A stretch of 64,000 nt of DNA. It comes from Eriocheir sinensis. Taxonomy: Eukaryota > Arthropoda > Malacostraca > Decapoda > Varunidae. Below the pieces are notes generated by a model. The model saw nothing but the letters and a program-made list of their open reading frames with translations. It was not told the origin of the DNA and searched no databases. The stretch is from contig NW_026111652.1 in assembly GCF_024679095.1 (NCBI RefSeq), forward strand, positions 1-64,000. The letters run 5' to 3'. How positions within the stretch are numbered: position 1 is the first letter of the stretch; each line of letters starts with the position of its first letter. This document shows positions 40,869-60,540 of the stretch, one piece after another. The translations under genes were made by a program, and so were the position numbers.

Positions 40869-42070
40869 TCCAAAAATACGAATTTAGATTATTTCATAGG
40901 TATTTTGTATACATATTTTTATACTCATTTACATTATCTAATGTGTGTTTTGTATATATTTTTTATGCAAACTAATTTTATGTGCATTTTTGTACATATA
41001 TTTTTATAGAAACTTAAAACGTTATTTTATGTGTATTTTGTATATGTTTTCTCATACAAATTTACATTATTTAATTAGTTTTTTGTTTATTTATTTTGAT
41101 ACGAATGTCTTGATTATTTGTATTTTGGAAATATTTTTTATACGTATTTACATTACTTAATGTATATTTGTTTATATATTTTTTTTCAAAACTACGTTAT
41201 TATAAGTGTATTTGTTAAAAAATATTTTGAAACGAATTTACTTTATTTTATGTATTTTGTATATATATTTCAATTCAAATTTAGCTTATTTTGTGTGTAT
41301 TTTGTATATCTATTGTCATACAAATTTAATTACTTCTGTGTATTTTTGTATATAGTTTAATACAAATTTACGTTATTTTATGTTCATTTTGTATATTTAT
41401 ATTTATACAAATACACACTCTCTTATTGGTATTTTGTTTATTTATATTTATACGAATTTACATTATTTTATGTGTATTTTGTATACATTTTTGATTCGTA
41501 TTTACTTAATTTTATTTGTATTTTGTATATATATATTTATAGAAATCTACGTTATTTTTTGTGTATTCATATATATATTTTGAAACAAATTTACATTGTT
41601 TTATATTTATTTTGCATACCTATTTCAATACAAATTTACCTTATTGTATGTGCATTTTGTATATTTATTTCAATACAAATTCAAATATTTTATGTGTATT
41701 TTGGTATATATAATTTTATAAAAAATGCGTTATTTTATAGGTATTTTGCATCTTAGTTTTCATACAAATGTACATTATTTTATTAATATTCTGTGTATAT
41801 ATTTTGATACGATTTTATATTATACTATTTGTGTTTTGTATATATTTTTTTAAACATATTTCATTATTTAATGTGTATTTTTTATATATATTTTATACAA
41901 ATTAACGTTATTTTAAGTGTATTTGTTTATATATTTTCATTCAAATTTACATTATTTTATGTGTATTTTGTATATGTATTTCAATACAAATTTACCTAAT
42001 TTTATGTGTATTTTGTATATTTATTTTCATACAAATTTAAACTATTTTTGTGTTTTTTTGTATAAACATA
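40869..42070 (+). repeat. 45-bp AT-rich satellite, plus orientation (block 11), third copy of part of block 2
   Basis: Follows the same monomer order as 47,520-48,730 and 15,440-16,690, including TTTTTGATTCGTATTTACTT and ACACTCTCTTATTGGTATTT variants. The left junction near 40,862-40,874 (TTCCAAAAATCCAAAAATAC) is not satellite-like and may mark a rearrangement joint. Confidence 0.8.
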
Positions 42071-44973
42071 TAGAGTTAATTTCTATGAAAATATATATTC
42101 AAAATACATATAAAATTATGTAAATAAGTATAAAAATATATATATCAAATACACCTAAAAAAATGAAAATTCGTATCAAAATAAATAAACAAAATTCCGA
42201 TAAAAGAACGTCTATTTGTAGGAACATAAATATACAAAATACACATAAAATTACGAAAATTTGAATAAAAATATATACAAAAAAAACAAAAAAATAAATT
42301 TCAATTTGTATGAAAATAGATATACAAAATACACATATAATTAGTTAAATTTGTATTTAAATACATGTACAAAATACACATAAAATAATGTAAATTTGAA
42401 TGAAATGAAAACAAATTCACATAAAATAACGTACATTTGTATAAAATAGATATACAAAATATACATAGAATAATGTAAAATCGTATCAAAATAAATACAC
42501 AGAATATCAATAAAATAATGTAATATTGTATGAAAGTAAAGATGCAAAATACCCATAAAATAAAGCATATTTTTTTAAAAATACATATACAAAAATACAT
42601 ATAGAATAATTAAATTTGTATAAAAATTAATATACAAAATGCACGTACAATAAGGTAAATTTGTATTGAAAAAATATACAAAATGCACATAAAAGTGTAA
42701 ATTTGTTTAAAAATCTATATACGAATACACATAAAATAACGTAGATTTCTATAGAAATATATATACAGAATACACATGAAATGATGTAAATACGTATAAA
42801 GATATATATATACAAAATACACATTAAATAATTTAAATTCTCGTCAAAATAAATCAACAAAATATCAATAAAAGAATGTGTATTTGTATAAAATTAAATA
42901 TACAAAATACTCATAAAATAACCTAAGTTTGTATAAAACTATATACAAAAATACACAAAAATAATTTAAATTTGTATGAAAATAAATATACAAAATATAC
43001 ATAAAATTAGGTAAATTTGTAATGAAATACATATACAAAATACACATAAAATAATGGAAATTTGAATGAAAATATATAAACATATACACTTAAAATAACG
43101 TAAATTTGTATCAAATATATATACAAAATACACATTAAATAATGTAAATATGTATAAAAAAAATATATACAAAACACAAAGAGAATAATGTAAAATCGTA
43201 TCAAAAATAAATACACAGAATATTAATAAAATAATGTAAATTTGTATGAAAATAAAGATGCAAAATAGCCATAAAATAACGCTTTTTTTTTTTAAATATA
43301 TATACCAAAATACGCAAAATATTAAAATTTTTATTAAAATAGATATAAAAAATACACATACTATAAGGTAAATTTGTATTGAAATAGATATGCAAAATAC
43401 ATATAAAACAAAGTAAATTTTTTTCAAAATATATATACGAATACACATAAAATAACGTAGATTTCTATAAAAATATATACAAAATACACATAAAATGAAG
43501 TAAATACGTATAAAAAAATTAATACAAAATACACATAAAAATCGTATCAAAATAAATAAACAAAATACCAGTAAAAGAATGTGTATTTGTATAAATATAA
43601 ATATACAAAATACACATAAAATATCGTAAATTTGTATAAAACTATATACAAAAATACACAGAAGTAATTAAATATGTATGAAAATATATATAGAAAATAC
43701 AGCTAAATTAAGCTAAATTTGAATTGAAATGTACATACAAAATACATAAAATAATGTAAATCTGTATCAAAATATTTATACAAATACATATAATAACGTA
43801 GATTTGTTTAAAAATATATAAACAAAATACACATTAAGTAATGTAAATACGTATAAAAAGTACAAAATACAGATATAATCATGTAATTCGTATCAAAATA
43901 AATAAACAAAATAGCAATAAAATAACGTAAATTTGTATAAGAAAACATATACAAATAACGCAAATTTCTATAAAAATATATGTACAAAAATGCACATAAA
44001 ATAAAGTAAATTTGCATAAAAATATATATATAAAACACACACTAAATAATGTAAATGCGTACATGAAATAGCCTAATTTGTATAAAACTATATAAAAAAC
44101 ACAAAAATAATTCTAATTTGTTTGAAAAGAAATATACAAAATACACATAAAATTAGGTAAATTTGTATTGAAATACATATACAAAATACACATCAAATAA
44201 TGTAAATTTCAATGAAAATATATAAACAAATACACTTAAAATAACGTAAATTTGTATAAAATATATATGCAAGATACACATTAAATAATGTAAATGTGTA
44301 TAAAAAAATATATACAAAATACAATTAGAATAATGTAGAATTGTACCAAAATAAATACACAGAATATCAATAAAATAATGTAAATTTGTATGAAAATAAA
44401 GATGCAAAATTCCCAGAAACTATCGCATTTTTATAAAAATATATATACCAAAATACACATAAAATATTTAAATTTGTATTGAAATAAATATACAAAATGC
44501 ATATACAGTAAGGTAAATTTGTATTGAAAGAGATATTCAAAAATACAAATAAAACAATGTAAATTTGTTTCAAAATATATATACGAATACATATAAAATA
44601 AAGTAGATTTCTATAGAAATATATATACAAAATACATATGAAATTATGTAAATACGTATAAAAATATATATACAAAATACATATCAAATAATGTAAATTC
44701 GTGTCAAAATAAATAAACAAAATATCATGAAAAGAATGTGTATTTGTATGAAAATAGATAATAGATAATAAATTTGTATAAAATATATATGCAAGATACA
44801 CATTAAATAATGTAAATATGTATAAAAAAGTATATACAAAAAACAAGTAGAATAATGTAAAATCGTATCAAAATAAATACACCGAATATTAATAAAATAA
44901 TGTAAATTTGTATAAAAATAAAGATGCAAAATTCCCATAAAATAGCGCATTTCTTATAAAAATATATATACCA
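42071..44973 (-). repeat. 45-bp AT-rich satellite, minus orientation (block 12)
   Basis: Minus-oriented monomers. The AAATAAACAAAAT marker monomer recurs near 42,180, 42,850, 43,555, 43,900 and 44,710, giving spacings of about 670, 705, 345 and 810 bp. It ends abruptly in mid-monomer at the start of duplicated block B. Confidence 0.85.
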
Positions 44974-45244
44974 AAATGATTAAGGCAATAAGAGGAAGGA
45001 GAAAGAACAATAAGAAGGAAATATTGAAATTGTTAAATAAATGAAAAAAAAAATATGAAAGCAACTCAAAATGAATAATAGATTTAAAAAGTCAGAAAGG
45101 TTAGGAAACAAGAAAGTAATGGTCGGAACTAAAAATGGAAACGTGTCAGTCGAACAAAAGAACAGACATGTGAACAACTCAACATGAAACTTAATTAGAA
45201 GAGTGAAAGTAAGACACACTAAGAGGAAAAAGAGAGCATAATGA

Positions 45245-45867
45245 TTTTTTTTTACAACAAAGGAGACAACTCAAGGGCAATAGTAAAAAAGTAAACAATA
45301 ATAAAATAAAAAAAAGCCCGTTGCTCGCTGCTCACAAAAAGATTCTAAAGAGGTGGCCGAAGGAGTGGTCAGTTTCGGGAGGAGAGGTGTCCAGATAACC
45401 TTCTCTTGAAAGAGTTCAAGTCGTAGGCAGGAGGAAATACAGAAGAAGGAAGATTGTTCCAGAGTTTACCAGCGTGAGGGATGAAAGAGTGAAGATGCTG
45501 GTTAACTCTAGCATAAGGGGTTTGGACAGTATAGGGATGAGCATGAGTAGAAAGTCGCGTGCAGTGGGGCCGCGGGAGGGGGGAGGCATGCAGTTAGCAA
45601 GTTCAGAAGAGCAGTCAGCATGAATATATCGATAGAAGATAGAAAGAGAAGCAGCATGCCGGTGGAAATTAAGAGGTAGAAAACTATCAATAAGAGGAGG
45701 AGAGCTGATGAGACGAAGAGTCTTAGACTCCACTCTGTCCAAGAGAGCTGTGAGTGGAGCCCCCACACGTTAGATGCATACTCCATACGAGGGCGGACAA
45801 TGCCCTGTATATATAGCAATTGTGCGGGGTAGAATAACTGGCGGAGACGAGACAATACAGAACGCCC
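45245..45867 (-). pseudogene. 5'-truncated CR1/Jockey-like LINE fragment, copy B
   Basis: Same fragment as 13,169-13,797: the RT thumb region (MEYASNVWG, LDRVESKTLRLIS) and C-terminal LWNNLPSS motif on the minus strand, with the A-run at the 3' end. It differs by small deletions (for example GTGTGGGGGCTCC where copy A has one more G, and lost bases near 45,748 and 45,815) that add further frameshifts. Confidence 0.75.
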
Positions 45868-47415
45868 AAATACACATTAAAAAATTTAATTTGTATTAAA
45901 ATAAATATATAAAAAACCCATACAATAAGGTAAATTTGTATTGAAATAGATATGCAAAAAACATATAAAACAATGTAAATTTGTTTCAAAATATATATAC
46001 GAATACACAAAAAATAACGTAGATTTCTATAAAAATAGATATACAAAATACACATAAAATTAAGTAAATACATATAAAAAAATGCATACAAAATACACAT
46101 TAAATAACATAAATTCGTATCAAAATAAATAAACAAAATACCAATAAAAGAATGTGTATTTGTAATACACATATAATTAGTTAAATTTGTATTTTAATAC
46201 ATGTACAAAATACACATAAAATTATGTAAATTTGTATGAAATGAAAACAAATACTCATAAAATAACGTACATTTGTATAAAATATATATACAAAATACAC
46301 ATAGAATAATGTAAAACCGTATCAAAATAAGTACACAGAATATCAATAAAATAATTTAAATTTGTATGAAAACAAAGATGCAAAATACCCATAAAATAAA
46401 GCATATTTAAAAAAAAAATACATATACAAAAATACACATAGAATAATTAAATTTGTATTAAAATTAATATACAAAATGCACATACAATAAGGTAAATTTG
46501 TTTTGAAAAAATACGCAAAATACACATAAAACAGTGTAAATTTGTTTCAAAATATATATACGAATACACATAAAATAACGTTGATTTCTATAGGAATATA
46601 TATACAAAATACACATGAAATGATGTAAATACGTATAAAAATATATATACAAAATACACATTAAATAATGTAAATTCGCGTCTAAATAAATAAACAAAAT
46701 ATCAATAAAAGAATGTGAATTTGTATGAAAATAGATATTCAAAATACACATAAAATAACCTAAATTTGTATCAAACTATATACAAAAATACACAAAAATA
46801 TCTTAAATTTTTATGAAAATAAATATACAAAATACACATAAAATTAGGTAAATTTGTATGGAAATATATAAAATACACATAAAATAATGTAAATTTGAAT
46901 GAAAATACATAAGCAAATACACTTAAAATAACGTAAATTTGTATAAAAAAATATATACAAAACACAAATAGAATAATGAAAAATCGTATCAAAATAAATA
47001 CACAGAATATTAATAAAATAATGTAAATTTGTATGAAAATAAAGAGGCAAAATACCCATAAAATAACACATTTTTTTATTTATAAAAATATATACCAAAA
47101 TACACATAAAAAAATTAGATTTGTATTAAAATAAATATATAAAAACACATACAATAAGGTAAATTTGTATTGAAATAGATATGCAAAATACATATAAAGC
47201 AATGTAAATTTGTTTCAAAATATATACGAATACACATAAAATAACGTAGATTTTCTATAAAAATATATATAGAAAATACACATAAAATGAAGTAAATACG
47301 TATAAAAAATGTATAAAATACATAAAATAATGTAAATTGTATTAAAAAATAAACAAAATACCAATAAAAGAACGTGAATTTGTATAAATATAAATATACA
47401 ATTCAAATATATTTC
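45868..47415 (-). repeat. 45-bp AT-rich satellite, minus orientation (block B1)
   Basis: Direct counterpart of 13,798-15,360, with the same variant monomers and a few short deletions (for example near 46,863 and 47,317). Confidence 0.85.
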
Positions 47416-50400
47416 ATTCAATTTTAAATTATTTAATGTGTATATTTGTATTTGTATTTAGGTTATTTTATGTGTGTTTTCTATATATATTTTCATCCAA
47501 AATTACATTATTTTATTGTTATTTTCTTAATTTAACTCGATACGAATTTAGATTATTTCATAGGTATTTTTTATATATATTTTTATACTCATTTACATTT
47601 TCTAATGTGTGTTTTGTATATATATTTTTTATGCAAACTAATTTTATGTGCATTTTGTACATATATTTTTATTGAAACATAAAACGTTATTTTATGTGTA
47701 TTTTGTATATGTTTTCTCATACAAATTTACATTATTTAACTAGTTTTTTGTTTATTTATTTTGATACGAATGACTTGATTATTTGTGTATTTTGTAAATA
47801 TTTTTTTATACGTATTAACATTACTTAATGTGTATTTTGTTTATATATTTTTTTACAAATTTACGTTATTATATGTGTATTTGTTAAAAATATTTTGAAA
47901 CGAATTTACTTTATTTTATGTATATTGTATATATATTTCAATTCAAATTTAGGTTATTTTGTGTGTATTTTGTATATCTACTTTCATACAAATTTAATTA
48001 CTTCTGTGTATTTTTGTATATAGTTTTATACAAATTTACGTTATTTTATGTGCATTTTGTATATTTATATTTATACAAATACACATTCTCTTATTGGTAT
48101 TTTGTTTATTTATATTTATACGAATTTACATTATTTTATGTGTATTTTGCATACATTTTTGATTCGTATTTACTTAATTTTATTTGTATTTTGTATATAT
48201 ATATTTATAGAAATCTACGTTATTTTATGTGTATTCGTATATATATTTTGAAACAAATTTACATTGTTTTATATGTATTTTGCATATCTATTTCAATACA
48301 AATTTACCTTATTGTATGTGCATTTTGTATATTTATTTTAATACAAATTCAAATATTTTATGTGTATTTTGGTATATAAAATTTTTTAAAAAATGCGTTA
48401 TTTTATAGGTATTTTGCATCTTAGTTTTCATACAAATGTACATTATTTTATTAATATTCTGTGTATATATTTTGATACGATTTTATATTATACTATTTGT
48501 GTTTTGTATATATTTTTTATTACATATTTTCATTATTTAAGTGTATTTTTTATATATTTTATACAAATTAACGTTATTTTAAGTGTATTTGTTTATATAA
48601 TTTCATTCAAATTTACATTATTTTAAGTGTATTTTGTATATGTATTTAAATACAAATTTATCTAATTTTATGTGTATTTTGTATATTTATTTTCATACAA
48701 ATTTAAATTATTTTTGTGTTTTTTTGTATATACATATAGAGTAAATTTCTATGAAAATATATATTCAAAATACATATAAAATTATGTAAATAAGTATAAA
48801 AATATATTTCAAATACACCTAAAAAAATGAAAATTGTATCAAAATAAATAAACAAAATTCCGATAAAAGAACGTATATTTGTAGGAAAATAAATATACAA
48901 AAACATATAAATTACGAAAATTTGAATAAAAAATATACAAAAAACAAAAAAAATAATTTCAATTTGTATGAAAATAGATATAGAAAATACACATATAATT
49001 AGTTAAATTTGTATTTAAATACATGTACAAAATACACATAAAATAATGTAAATTTGTACGTTCTTTTATCGGAATTTTGTTTATTGATTTTGATACGAAT
49101 TTTCATTATTTTAGGTGTATTTGATATATATATATTTTTATACTTATTTACATAATTTTATATGTATTTTTAATATATATTTTCATAGAAATTTACTCTA
49201 TTTTATGTGCATTCGTATATATATTTTGATACAAATTTACATTATTTGTGTGTATTTCGCATATCTATTTCACTACAATTTTTTTTTATTGTATGTGCCT
49301 TTTGTATATTTATTTTGATACAAATTTAATTATTTTATGTGTATTTTTGTATATATATATTTTAAACAAATATGCGTTATTATATGGGTATTTTGCATCT
49401 TTATTTTCATACAAATTTACATTATTTTATTGATAGTCTGTTTATTTATTTTGATACGATTTTACGTTATTCTGTGTATTTTGTATACATATTTTTAGAC
49501 ATATTTACATTATTTAATGTATATTTTGTACATATATTTTATGGAAATTTACGTTATCTTATGTGTATTTCTTTATATAGTTTCATACAAATTTACATTA
49601 TTTTATGTGTATTTTGTATATGTATTTCAATAAAAATTTGCCTAATTTGATGTGTATTTTGCATATCTATTTTCAAACAAATTTAAATTATTTTTGTGTA
49701 TTTTTGTATATATTTTTATACAAATTTTTGTTATTTTATTTGTATTTTGTATATATATTTTCCTACAAATATACATTCTTTTAGAGGAAATTTTGTTTAT
49801 TTATTTTGATACGAATTTACATTATTTTATGTGTATTTTGTATATATATTTTTCTATGTATTTACATTATTTAATGTGTATTTTGTATATATATTTTCAT
49901 AAAAATTTTATTGTGTGTATTCGTATATATTTTGATACAAATTTACTTTATTTTATGTGTTTTTTGCATATCTATTTCAATAAAAATCTACCTTATTGTA
50001 TGTGTATTTTGTATAATTATTTTAATACAAATTTAATTATTTTATGTGTATTTTTGTATATATTTTTCTTTAAATATGAGTTATTTTATGGTTATATTAC
50101 ATCTTTAATTTAAAAAAAATTTACATTACGTACATATCTTTTATACGTATTTACATTATTTAATGTGTATTTTGTTTATATATTTTTATACAAATTTACG
50201 TTATTATATGTGTATTTGAATATATATTTTGATACAAATTTACATTATTTTATGTATTTTCTATATTTATTTCAATTCAAATTTAGCTTATTCTATACAA
50301 TTTTTTTTTTGTTTATTTTTGTATATAGTTTTATACAATTTTAGGGTATTTTATGTGTATTTTGTATATTTATATTTATACAAGTACACATTCTTTTATT

Positions 50401-50848
50401 GGCATTTAGTTTATTTATTTTGATACGAATTTACATTATTTTATGTGTATTTTGTATACATTTTCTTATACGTATTTACTTCATTTTATGTGTATTTTGT
50501 ATATATATTTTTATAGAAATCTACGTTGTTTTATGTGTATTCGTATATATATTTTGAAAGAAATTTACATTGTTTTATATGTATTTTGCATATCTATTTC
50601 AATACAAATTTACCTTATTGTATGATCATTTTGTATACCTATTGTAATACAAATTTAAATATCTTATGTGTATTTTGGTATATATATTTTCATAAAAAAT
50701 GCGTTGTTTTATGGGTATTTTGCATCTTTATTTTCCTACAAATTTACATTATTTTATTAATATTCTGTGTATTTATTTTGATACTATTTTACATTATTCT
50801 ATTTGTCTTTGTATATATTTTTTATACATATTTACATTATTTAATGTG

Positions 50849-50964
<116 letters not shown>

Positions 50965-51429
50965 AATTTACGTTTTTTAAGTTTATTTGTTTATATATTT
51001 TCATTCAAATTTACATTATTTTATATGTATTTTGTATATGTTTTCAATACAAATTTACCTAATTTTATGTGTATTTTGTATATTAATTTTCATACAAATT
51101 TAAATTATTTTTTGTGTATTTTTGTATAGAGTTTTATACAAATTTACAATATTTAATGTGTATTTTGTATATCTATTTTCATACAAATACACATTATTTT
51201 ATTGATATTTTGTTTATTTATTTTGACACGAATTTACATTATTTAATGTGTATTGTGTATATATATTTTTATACGTATTTACGTCATTTCATCTATTTTT
51301 GTATATATATTTCTATAGAAATATACATTATTTTATGTGTATTCGTATATATATTTTGAAACAACTATACATTGTTTTATGAGTATTTTACATATTCTTT
51401 CAATACAAATTTACCTTATTATTGTATGT

Positions 51430-51597
<168 letters not shown>

Positions 51598-53000
51598 TTT
51601 TAAATATGAGTTATTTTATGTGTATTTTGTATATCTATTTTCATACAAATTTAATTACTTTTGTATATACTTTTATATCAATTTACGTTCTTTTATGTGT
51701 ATTTTGTATATTTATATTTATACAAATACATTCTTTATTAGTATTTTGTTTATTTATTTCGATACGAGTTTACATTATTTTAGGTGTATTTTGTACACAT
51801 TTTTTATACGTATTTACTTCATTTTATGTGTATTTTGTATATATATCTTTATAGAAATCTGCGTTATTTTATGTGTTTTCGTATATATATTTTGAAACAA
51901 ATTTACATTGTTTTATATGTATTTTGCATATCTATTTCAAAACAAATTTTTTTTTATTGTTTGTGCATTTCGTATATTTCTTTTAATACAAATTCAATTC
52001 TTTTATGTGTGTTTATATATATTTTTATAAAAAATGCGTTATTTTATGGGTATTTTGCATCTTTATTTTCATGGAAATTTATATTTTTTTATTAATATTC
52101 TGTTTATTTATTTTGATACGATCTTACATTATTCTATTTGTGTTTTGTATATATTTTTTTATACATATTTACATTATTTAATGTGCATTTTGTATATATA
52201 TTTCATACAATTTTACGTTATTTTAAGTGTATTTGTTTATATATTTTCATTCAAACTTACATTATTTTATGTGTATTTTGTATATGTATTTCAATACAAA
52301 TTTGCCTAATTTTATGTGTATTTTGCATATCTATTTTCAAACAAATTTAAATAATTTTTGTGTGTTTTTGTATATATTTTTATACAAATTTTAGTTATTT
52401 TATTTGTATTTTCTATATATATTTTCCTACAAATATACATTCTTTTATTGGAATTTTATCTATTTATTCTGATACGAATTTACTTTATTTTATGTGTATT
52501 TTGTATATATATTTTTCTACGTATTTACATTATTTTATGTGTATTTTGTATATATATTTTCATAAAAAAAATATTTTATTTTATTGTGTGTATTCGTATA
52601 TAATTTGATACAAATTTTATACAAATTCATGTTATTTTATGTGTATTTGTATATATATTTTCATACAAATCTACATTATTTTATATGCATTTTTACATAT
52701 ATTTCATTACAAATTTTATGTTTATTTTGAATATTTATTTCCTTCAATTTAAAATTATTTTATGTGTATATATCTATTTGTATTTAGGTTATTTTATGTG
52801 TATTTTCTATATATATTTTCATCAAAAATTACATTATTTTATTGGTATTTTGTTAGTTTAATTCGATATGAATTTAGATTATTTCATAGGTATTTTGTAT
52901 ACATATTTTTATACGCATTTACATTATTTAATGTGTGTTTTGTATATTTCTTTTTATGGAAACTTACTTTATTTTATGTGTATTTGTATAAATATAAATA

Positions 53001-56231
<3,231 letters not shown>

Positions 56232-56234
56232 TTG

Positions 56235-56275
56235 GCTGGATCCGGATTTCGGGTTCTTAACCCTTCATCAGCAGC
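56235..56275 (-). ncRNA. Hammerhead ribozyme-like motif, type I minimal, copy B (all stems paired)
   Basis: Minus strand 5'-3': GCTG, CTGATGA, A, GGGTT-AAG-AACCC, GAAA, TCCGGAT, C, CAGC. Stem I is four perfect pairs (GCTG with CAGC). Stem II is five pairs with an AAG loop. Stem III uses A and T of the core plus CCGG, with essentially no loop. The cleavage nucleotide C17 is at 56,239, in an A-U-C context that satisfies the NUH rule. All invariant core bases are present. Hammerheads of this minimal kind in Penelope-like elements are thought to work best as dimers. The single extra A before stem II is the main deviation. Confidence 0.75.
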
Positions 56276-56342
56276 TAGTAGAGAGATGTTCCTTCCCCTG
56301 GTGTTGAGGTGAGAATGGTAAGTGGATGGCGCGCGGCTCCTT

Positions 56343-57782
56343 TTAAGCTGGAGCCTCGCTGATACTGTCCTCTGGGCGGGACGCTGATTGGCTCGTCCCG
56401 CGTCCCTCGTGCGCGCGCATCGATGATTGATGGCTGCCTGTTTGTCGGCGCATGCTCGGTAGGGCCTGTAGGTCCTCAGCCTGAATGTTGAGTTTTGGCT
56501 TGAGTTCTTGTATGTACAAGGCCTCCAATATTGGGAGTCGTCGTCTATCCTGGCAGGTATCCAGAATTTCTATGTTTTCTTCCAGGGTGTTTCTTGTTAT
56601 TGTCTCTCCGTGTTCTTCTCGAAGGTGTCTTTTGGGGGCTCCGGCAGATAGATGGAATGTAAGTCGCCGAGACAGCCTCATTGTCGTCATGCCGATATAC
56701 GAGGAAGAGAGGACTTCGCAGTTTCCTCTTGTGCAGTTGAACCTGTATATGACGTCAGACTTCTGGATTGTCTCTTTAGCCGGGCGAGTATTGTTTTTCA
56801 GTAGGAGGTGGCTTGTTTTCTTGTTTTTGTAGTATATTCGGAGGCTGATCTTCTTCTCCTGGTTTGTGGGTTTTAGGTTGCGGTGCACTATCTGCCTCAT
56901 GATCCTTTCTTCTTCCTTGTGTGCTGTCGAGAAGAATGCTCTGTAGAAGATGGTAATTTCTTGCTTCTTTTCTGTTGTTTTTGGATTGTGCCAGCTATCC
57001 ATGATCTTCTTGGTGTGGCGGTTGATTTCAATCTCGCTGAAGCCGTTATTGAGTAGAACTTGTGTTGAGCGCTCTATTTCGCTGTGCACTTGCTGCCATG
57101 TGCTGCAGTGAGTGAGTGCCCTTCTGACATATGCGCCGATTGTCGAATCTTTGTATCTTTGTGGACACTCACTCCTTCCATTGAGGCAGTGTCCGGGGTT
57201 TGTGGGCTTGACGAATACTTCTGTGTTGAAGGATTGCTCTTCTTGCTTTACGAGTATGTCCAGGAATGGGATGGAGTTGTTGACGCTCTTTTCTATTGTC
57301 AGCTTGAGGCCGGAAACTTCCTGTAGGCAAAGTCTGAGCCGCTCGGCGTCGTCGTCATTCTCGGTCTTGATGAATATGTCATCTATGTAGCGGCAGTATA
57401 TATCTGGTTTGTCGAGCTTCTTGAATACTTCTTCTTCGACGCAGCCCATGAAGAAGTTTGCCAGTAATACTCCGAGGGGTGAGCCCATGGCTACTCCGTC
57501 AATCTGGCAGTACTTGTTTCCGCGTGGGCAGGTGAATGGAGCTTCTTTTGTGCAGCATTCCAGGAGATCTCGTAGGACGGCTTCAGGGATGTCGATGGGG
57601 GTGTTAGAGTTGTCATGGTATACCCGTTCGATGATGTATGGTGCGGTCCACAGGTACGTTTGTAAAGAGCGACTCGACATCAAGGGAAGCAACTCTTCCT
57701 CTTGTGTTGCTGGTCTTCAGGATGTCGAGAAAATCTGACGATGCTTGTAGGTTGTGTGTGGAGGGTACGTAGGGGGTCAGGT
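56343..57782 (-). pseudogene. Penelope-like element RT-GIY-YIG endonuclease, one frameshift, copy B
   Basis: The main frame is 56,343-57,692 (449 codons, of which about the first 18 are out of register). RT motifs: GVAMGSPLG at residues 66-74, YIDD at 102-105, then the thumb with IPFLDILV at 141-148. The endonuclease has IYRFNC/GNC with Cys320 and Cys325, YIG at 332-334, basic RLSRRL at 339-344, His356 and His361, and the catalytic Glu390 in LEALYI. The first RT catalytic Asp (SLDVESLFTNVPV) is in another frame upstream. A 5-bp deletion near 57,638 relative to copy A separates them. The product would copy RNA at a nicked target, but this copy lacks its N-terminal part and cannot make a whole enzyme. 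Confidence 0.87.
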
Positions 57783-60540
<2,758 letters not shown>

